Assembly: GCA_900548845.1 (NCBI GenBank)
Contig: URMI01000104.1
Location: forward strand, 1 to 5,004
Length of the DNA stretch: 5,004 nt
DNA from: an uncultured Clostridia bacterium
Lineage (GTDB): Bacteria; Bacillota; Clostridia; Christensenellales; Borkfalkiaceae
Direction of reading: 5' to 3'
Below, in pieces: positions 1-3,833 of the stretch; the stretch's first letter is position 1, and the number at the start of each line of letters is the position of its first letter. The position numbers and the translations under genes are program-made. The notes below the pieces were generated by a model. It was not told the origin of the DNA and ran no database searches. It saw only the letters and a program-made list of their open reading frames with translations.

Positions 1-295
1 GGGCCTCGGCGCCTTCGCCATGTTCCTTCAGACGCCCATCGGCGTGCTCGTGTTCGTCGGTATCCCCGTCGTCGCGTACGTCATCTACGACATCCTCCGC
101 GTCACGCTGCACAACCGCAGGGTGCGCGCCGAGGAGAAGGAAGAGCTCGCCGCCAAAGAGGAGGAGCTCGCCCGCCTGAAAGCGCTCGTCGAGGGCCCCG
201 TCGCAGCGGAGGCCGCCGTCGAAGAGCCCGCTCCCGAGGTACTCCTGGAGGAGCCTCCCGAGGAGTTCCCGCCCGAGGACGGGGGAGCGCTGTAA
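1..295 (+). CDS. SipW-like signal peptidase I, C-terminal end only (5' truncated by the window)
   Basis: The reading frame is open from the first full codon at position 2, so the gene starts outside the window; the ATG at 20 is internal and has no ribosome site before it. The visible part begins GLGAFAMFLQTPIGVL and continues as one strongly hydrophobic segment to about position 110. This matches the tail of the complete SipW encoded at 3303-3833, which reads FGNVIDFFRTPAGIFVLV at the same place (shared pattern: G, four or so residues, F-[LF]-[QR]-T-P-x-G, then a membrane helix and an Asp). I therefore infer the end of a second SipW-type peptidase that cuts signal peptides at the outer face of the membrane. 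The catalytic Ser and His are not in view. After the helix there is a cytoplasmic tail with a Glu/Lys/Leu-rich coiled-coil-like stretch (about 110-190) and then a Pro/Glu-rich acidic end. The complete enzyme has only a short basic tail there. Activity cannot be judged from this fragment. Confidence 0.75.
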   Translation, partial: GLGAFAMFLQTPIGVLVFVGIPVVAYVIYDILRVTLHNRRVRAEEKEELAAKEEELARLKALVEGPVAAEAAVEEPAPEVLLEEPPEEFPPEDGGAL

Positions 296-364
296 CATTC
301 GGCAACGTTCGCGCGAAGCCATAACGCGCGGAAAAAAATTATAGGATAGAAGGAGAGGAAACAA

Positions 365-1204
365 ATGAAAGAGCAAAAGAAGAGCACGAGCAAAGTGATC
401 GTGCGCTCCGCACTCATTCTGCTGCTGCTGACGCTCATCAGCGGCTGCTTCTTGGGCAGCACGTTTGCACGGTACGTCTCGAAGGGCGAAGGCGACCTGA
501 GCGCCGGCGTCGCGGAATGGAAGATCACCGAGACGGTGTCCGGGACTGGCGATATTATTACGGGGCTTGAGAAGTTCTCGCCCAACATGGCGAAATATGA
601 CGGGACGAACAAGAGAAGCCGTTCTGTGAATGTGACCCTTCTCACGATCAAGAACGACGGCGATTTGGACGCATACGTCAAAGTCGCTTTCGATTCGCCA
701 GCAAGCGTGGACTGGCAGACGGTAGTGCTTTATTCCGATGATACCGCGAGTACGGAATTGGTACTTCCTAATGATCAGAGAGGTACGGGTGAAGTCAACG
801 AATACGCGCCCTATGTTGCGGAAATCAATGAGATTTTTAAGTTGACGACGGCTATCTCCATTACTAATACTTCTGGTAATGAGGGCGCTTATTCGAATAG
901 CGCTATTAGCAACGAGGATTCCGAGTATAACGGCATGTATTACCTTGAAGTAGGTGAAACCATGACCATTACGGGCACGATTACTTGGACGACTGATTTG
1001 GAAGACGAGACTCCCACGAAGGTCGCAGGTTGGCCGGAGGGCGTTGATGTTTACAATACCGACCTCCGCGATACTTGGATCGGTGAGCACGTCAAGGCGA
1101 TCGGTTGGAACTATACTTGGTACGCGCTTCAGGCAAACGAGGCGCCTACAACGGGTGGCACGAGCAATCCTACCCCCGCTCCCGTTTATCCAAGCAACCC
1201 CTAA
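365..1204 (+). CDS. SipW-dependent TasA/CalY-like secreted fibre protein (paralogue 1)
   Basis: This 279-residue precursor starts at an ATG placed 6 bases after a strong AGGAGAGG site (351-358). Residues 1-14 are basic, 15-35 hydrophobic, and TFARY lies at 33-37; cleavage after Ala35 is expected by analogy with SipW substrates. The mature part opens with a small-residue stretch and VAEWKI (49-54), then looks like an all-beta secreted domain: alternating polar and hydrophobic strands, TLLTIKNDGDLDAYVKVAF near 90-108 (the TasA-type 'x-N-x-G-x-x-x-A-x-V' strand pair) and a late GETMTITGTITWTTD strand pair. It ends with DLRDTWIGE (233-241) and a Pro/Thr/Asn tail (260-279). No sortase LPxTG motif is visible. 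The likely role is a structural subunit or minor part of an extracellular fibre, processed by a SipW enzyme of this locus. Ile25-Ser-Gly-Cys28 also fits a lipobox, so lipoprotein processing is an alternative. The mature region is poorer in GC than the neighbouring genes. Confidence 0.82.
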   Translation: MKEQKKSTSKVIVRSALILLLLTLISGCFLGSTFARYVSKGEGDLSAGVAEWKITETVSGTGDIITGLEKFSPNMAKYDGTNKRSRSVNVTLLTIKNDGDLDAYVKVAFDSPASVDWQTVVLYSDDTASTELVLPNDQRGTGEVNEYAPYVAEINEIFKLTTAISITNTSGNEGAYSNSAISNEDSEYNGMYYLEVGETMTITGTITWTTDLEDETPTKVAGWPEGVDVYNTDLRDTWIGEHVKAIGWNYTWYALQANEAPTTGGTSNPTPAPVYPSNP

Positions 1205-1282
1205 CCAAAGGCAATAACTGCGCTGTGCCACACGCGGGGCAGAATTGCAACATATGAAAAAATAATAGAAGGAGTAAATTTT

Positions 1283-2143
1283 ATGACGAGTCAAAAGACG
1301 GAAAAGAAGAGAATTTCCTCGAAGATCTTCGTGGCGCTGGCAGCGCTGACCCTTGTGAGCTGCTGCTTCCTCGGCACCACCTTCGCTCGCTATACGACCG
1401 GCACGACCTCCGGCTCCGCCGGCGCCGACATCGCCGACTGGGAGATCGTCGTCGAGGACGGTTCCTCCGGCTCCGCTACGGGAGAATTCCTTGTCATTCA
1501 GCCTGTTGGTCAGGGGCAGACATCCGATGACGCAATTACCGCTGACACCGACCGTATCAACGAGATCCCCGGTTCGGGCGCAGTTATCTCCATTACGAAC
1601 AAAGGGCAGGTCAAAGCCGACGTCACGGTTGAGATTGTTGAGGGCTCTTATACGTACTATGTGAAGGACTACGAAGTGAACGGCGGTCAGGTCGTCATTG
1701 AGAACGGCCGCTATAAGTGGACGGAAGCAAAGCTTGACTCTACGCAGCCCGATAAGCTCTATCACGATCAGGAAGGCAGAGAGTACAAGTGGGATTTCGC
1801 AAACAACTGCCCTCTGTATCTTGATACGGAAGATTGGAAGGCTGATGCATGGTGGACTGCAGCAGGCCTTGATGACATCATTGAACCCGGTGCGCTTTCG
1901 ATCGTTGGTGCTTCTGCCGATAGTGAAAACACCTATACGGCAACTCTTGCCACGAACGGTACCATTCAATTGAAGATCACGGGCGCAACCTGGACGTCTG
2001 ACGTCGTGGGTGAAAATGTGATTAATGACGCCGATTATCCTGCACATACCTTCCCCGGTGACCTTCGCGACACCTGGATCGGTGAGAACCTTCTCAAGGT
2101 TGGCTACACCTTCACTTGGGAAGCGGTTCAGTCTGCCGACTAA
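1283..2143 (+). CDS. SipW-dependent TasA/CalY-like secreted fibre protein (paralogue 2)
   Basis: This 286-residue precursor starts at an ATG 8 bases after AGAAGGAG (1267-1274). Its signal peptide closely copies that of the gene before it: basic residues 1-14, a hydrophobic stretch, CCFLG at 27-31 and TFARY at 33-37. After a Gly/Ser/Thr-rich linker comes IADWEIVVE (50-58), the counterpart of VAEWKI in paralogue 1. Further shared elements are an 'ISITNKGQVKADVTVEI' strand pair, a late 'GTIQLKITGATWTSD' strand pair, and the end block DLRDTWIGENLLKVGYTFTW (260-279). The middle of the domain is diverged and longer, with many aromatic residues. The gene follows paralogue 1 after 78 bases with no obvious terminator between them, so co-transcription is likely; the strong terminator lies just downstream. 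Role inferred: a second fibre subunit or a partner of the first. Leu24-Val-Ser-Cys27 could read as a lipobox. The Pro/Thr tail of paralogue 1 is absent here. Confidence 0.82.
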   Translation: MTSQKTEKKRISSKIFVALAALTLVSCCFLGTTFARYTTGTTSGSAGADIADWEIVVEDGSSGSATGEFLVIQPVGQGQTSDDAITADTDRINEIPGSGAVISITNKGQVKADVTVEIVEGSYTYYVKDYEVNGGQVVIENGRYKWTEAKLDSTQPDKLYHDQEGREYKWDFANNCPLYLDTEDWKADAWWTAAGLDDIIEPGALSIVGASADSENTYTATLATNGTIQLKITGATWTSDVVGENVINDADYPAHTFPGDLRDTWIGENLLKVGYTFTWEAVQSAD

Positions 2144-2153
2144 CCCAACTCCT

Positions 2154-2193
2154 TGCCGAACGGCACACAGCTCATCCGGGAGGACCCCCTCCC
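2154..2193 (+). other. Two small hairpins after the fibre-gene pair
   Basis: TGCC (2154-2157) pairs with GGCA (2162-2165) across a GAAC loop, and GGGAGG (2178-2183) pairs with CCTCCC (2188-2193) across a 4-base loop. Neither is followed by a T run, so they are not terminators on their own. Together with the terminator just downstream they form a row of three stem-loops in the 3' untranslated end of the message. They might protect the transcript from 3' exonucleases, but that is inference, and short GC-rich stems also arise by chance. Confidence 0.4.
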
Positions 2194-2202
2194 AACAAAA
2201 CA

Positions 2203-2258
2203 GGCGGAACCTTCGCGGTAAGTGTGGCAGCACCGCGAAGGGACTCCCGCCCCTTTTT
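2203..2258 (+). terminator. Intrinsic (Rho-independent) terminator
   Basis: A perfect 10-bp stem, CCTTCGCGGT (2210-2219) with ACCGCGAAGG (2232-2241), encloses a 12-base loop. It is extended by a second 5-bp stem, GGCGG (2203-2207) with CCGCC (2247-2251), across a small internal loop. Two C and five T (2254-2258) follow directly. This is the standard form of an intrinsic terminator and it lies 60 bases after the stop of paralogue 2. It should end most transcription of the fibre-gene pair and separate it from the unit that starts at 2369. Partial read-through cannot be excluded. Confidence 0.88.
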
Positions 2259-2260
2259 GT

Positions 2261-2368
2261 AAATACCCAATTTGTTTAAGTACTTAATTATATTTAGCAC
2301 TCATCTCAGCACTATGTTTCGACGCCCGACTTACACCAAACAGCCTCAGGGGCGCGTAGGGGGAAACC
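2261..2368 (+). promoter_or_regulatory. AT-rich leader, possible promoter and operator for the downstream unit
   Basis: After the terminator the sequence turns sharply AT-rich (about 2258-2296) in an otherwise GC-rich region. It contains the perfect 12-bp palindrome TTAAGTACTTAA (2276-2287), then TATATT (2289-2294), a plausible -10 element, and two direct copies of AGCACT (2296-2301 and 2308-2313) spaced 12 bases apart. I see no -35 hexamer at good spacing for TATATT; TTGTTT at 2272-2277 is too close. A promoter is expected here because a terminator precedes it and a gene with its own ribosome site follows, but its exact position is not established. No ORF with a ribosome site lies in this stretch. 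Confidence 0.4.
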
Positions 2369-3208
2369 ATGTGTCTGCCGACAAAGCGAGAGGCCCCGTC
2401 CTCTCCTCAATTTGAAAATTCCGCGGAACTTCCGCGTTCACAAAAGAAACAAACTCGCCGCGGCCCGCTCCGCGCCGACGTCCTTGACGCCGCGGGGAAT
2501 CGCATCGGCAAAGTGCGCGGCGGGGCATTCTACTCGCTTGAAGGAGCCTTCTTCGGCCGCTTCGTCAGCATGGAGGAGGGCGTCTTCCTCGCGCATGAGG
2601 GCGAAGTCCTGGGCGTTCTCGACGGCGACCGCGTTCTCTCCGCCCGCGAGGGCGAGCACCTCTGCACCCTCCGCCGCAACGCGTGGGGCGTGTGGCTGCT
2701 CTTTCTCACGGTCGCGGCGCTCTTCTTCGCCTGCTTCACGCTCGGCTTTGCCTACCGCTTCTTTCCCGCCTCGATGAGCGGCATCACCGACTTCGACTAT
2801 CAGCTCACGGGCAGCGGGAGCGAGTGGAACATCGACATCGACCTTCCCGCCGCATGGGGCGACGCGGAAGGGGAACTCATCGCCCCGGGCATGCGCGGCG
2901 AATACCGCTTCACCATCCGCAACGGCAGTCCCGTCGACGTTACGGGCGTCTTCCGCTTTGAGGAGGACAACAAGGCGGGCATCGACATGCGCTTCCGTCT
3001 CCGTCAGAACGGCGAGCTCATCTCGTCGGAGGAATTCGTGCCCCTTGACGAGCTCGAACTCTCTTCCGCGTATCTGAGTTCAGACTCGACGAGCGCCTTT
3101 GTCCTCGAATGGTATTGGTCGCACAACGACCCCGTCGACACCTGGGTGGGCGAGAACGGCGCATACTACGCGGTGGAGCTTGCGTTCCGCGCCGTCCCCG
3201 CAGAATAA
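2369..3208 (+). CDS. Membrane-anchored TasA-related protein with a cytoplasmic beta-repeat domain
   Basis: This 279-residue protein starts at an ATG 5 bases after TAGGGGG (2357-2363); the next in-frame ATG is not until codon 68. Residues 1-33 are polar and basic. Residues 40-104 form about three and a half glycine-rich repeats of 17-18 residues (IGKVRGGAFYSL, FGRFVSMEEGVFLA, LGVLDGDRVLSA, then a partial HLCTL), which suggests a small beta-propeller-like or beta-flower-like fold. A single membrane helix follows (about 105-127), flanked by Arg102-Arg103 on its N side, so the N-terminus should be inside and the rest outside. The outer domain has a strand pair near 178-197 (EYRFTIRNGSPVDVTGVFRF) like that of the TasA-like genes, and DTWVGE at 257-262 matching their DTWIGE. 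The helix ends LGFAYRFF, a degenerate version of LGTTFARY, so SipW cleavage is doubtful. Its place just before sipW resembles tapA in Bacillus. Role inferred: membrane base or assembly partner of the fibres. No known family is claimed for the inner domain. Confidence 0.72.
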   Translation: MCLPTKREAPSSPQFENSAELPRSQKKQTRRGPLRADVLDAAGNRIGKVRGGAFYSLEGAFFGRFVSMEEGVFLAHEGEVLGVLDGDRVLSAREGEHLCTLRRNAWGVWLLFLTVAALFFACFTLGFAYRFFPASMSGITDFDYQLTGSGSEWNIDIDLPAAWGDAEGELIAPGMRGEYRFTIRNGSPVDVTGVFRFEEDNKAGIDMRFRLRQNGELISSEEFVPLDELELSSAYLSSDSTSAFVLEWYWSHNDPVDTWVGENGAYYAVELAFRAVPAE

Positions 3209-3218
3209 GACTTGAAAG

Positions 3219-3232
3219 GCCGCACCCGCGGC
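3219..3232 (+). other. Small hairpin between the anchor gene and sipW
   Basis: GCCGC (3219-3223) pairs with GCGGC (3228-3232) across an ACCC loop, in the 94-base gap before sipW. No T run follows, so termination is not expected, and sipW is probably co-transcribed with the gene before it. The stem could modestly affect message stability or be a chance GC-rich inverted repeat. Confidence 0.3.
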
Positions 3233-3285
3233 GCATACATGAAATTTCCCGCCCGTGCAAATCTTAGAGGTACGGAGCGATCTCG

Positions 3286-3293
3286 GGAGGAAG
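3286..3293 (+). promoter_or_regulatory. Ribosome binding site that sets the sipW start
   Basis: GGAGGAAG lies 9 bases before the ATG at 3303 and decides the start of sipW. A longer in-frame reading from GTG at 3255 would add 16 residues (MQILEVRSDLGRKKVR), but that GTG has no purine-rich site before it, and the extension would place this ribosome site inside the gene. Confidence 0.75.
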
Positions 3294-3302
3294 AAAGTCC
3301 GA

Positions 3303-3833
3303 ATGAAGAAGGCAGTATCCATTACCTTACTCATTGTGCGCATCGTGCTTGTGGCGGCGGTGGGCGCGCTGGCCGTGTTCAACGTCTATCTTCTGGTACA
3401 GCGCTACGCCTTTCACAACGAGATGCCGCTCGTCTTCGGGTACGCCTCGGCGACCGTCGTTTCGGGCAGCATGGAACCCGAGATCAACGTGGGCGACTTT
3501 GTCATCGTCCACAGGCAGGACAGTTACGAAGTGGGGGACGTCATCTCCTTTGAGAACGGCGGCGTCTACACCACACATGAGATCGTCAGGATCGAGGACG
3601 GCAAGTTCATCACCAAGGGCACCAACAACGAGGCGGAGGACCCTTCCCCCGTCGAAATGAGCCAAGTGGTGGGCAAGGTCGTTGCCGTTTGGAGAAATTT
3701 CGGCAACGTCATCGACTTCTTCCGCACGCCCGCGGGCATCTTCGTGCTCGTTGTGGCGGTGGTCGTCATCTGGCTCGTGCTCGACTTTATCTCTTCTGCG
3801 AAACGGAGGCGAAAGGAGAAAGATGAAAGCTGA
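3303..3833 (+). CDS. sipW: SipW-type (ER-type) signal peptidase I
   Basis: This 176-residue integral membrane serine peptidase cuts signal peptides on the outer face of the membrane. An N-terminal membrane helix spans about 4-32. The catalytic Ser is Ser56 in VVSGSMEPE. GDVISF (78-83) is the next conserved box. His92 in YTTHEIVRI takes the place of the Lys found in ordinary bacterial type I peptidases, which marks the SipW/ER-type subgroup. KGTNNEAEDPSPV (105-117) is the last box, and Asp113 is a plausible third catalytic residue. A second helix (about 144-163) and a basic tail RRRKEK follow, giving two membrane passes. All boxes are intact, so the enzyme should be active. Its likely substrates are the TFARY-type precursors at 365, 1283 and 3823. 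The gene lies between the anchor-like protein and the third precursor, with its end overlapping the latter. Family assignment is secure; the substrate pairing is inference from neighbourhood. Confidence 0.93.
   Translation: MKKAVSITLLIVRIVLVAAVGALAVFNVYLLVQRYAFHNEMPLVFGYASATVVSGSMEPEINVGDFVIVHRQDSYEVGDVISFENGGVYTTHEIVRIEDGKFITKGTNNEAEDPSPVEMSQVVGKVVAVWRNFGNVIDFFRTPAGIFVLVVAVVVIWLVLDFISSAKRRRKEKDES

Noticed and set aside
310..330. CGCGCG inverted repeat before the first fibre gene as a terminator
   Set aside because: The stem is followed by a run of A rather than T on the + strand, and on the minus strand the T run precedes it. TTCGCGCGAA (308-317) is palindromic but may simply reflect GC-rich composition.
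85..681. Minus-strand open frame across the first gene, the gap and the start of the second
   Set aside because: It is Ser-rich low-complexity sequence and runs against two well-supported + strand genes and a strong ribosome site.
3255..3302. GTG start that would lengthen sipW by 16 residues
   Set aside because: There is no ribosome site before the GTG, while GGAGGAAG is well placed before the ATG at 3303, and SipW proteins normally begin just before the first membrane helix.
3239..3302. Small ORF from ATG 3239 into sipW in another frame
   Set aside because: It has no ribosome site, no recognisable composition, and overlaps the conserved sipW frame.
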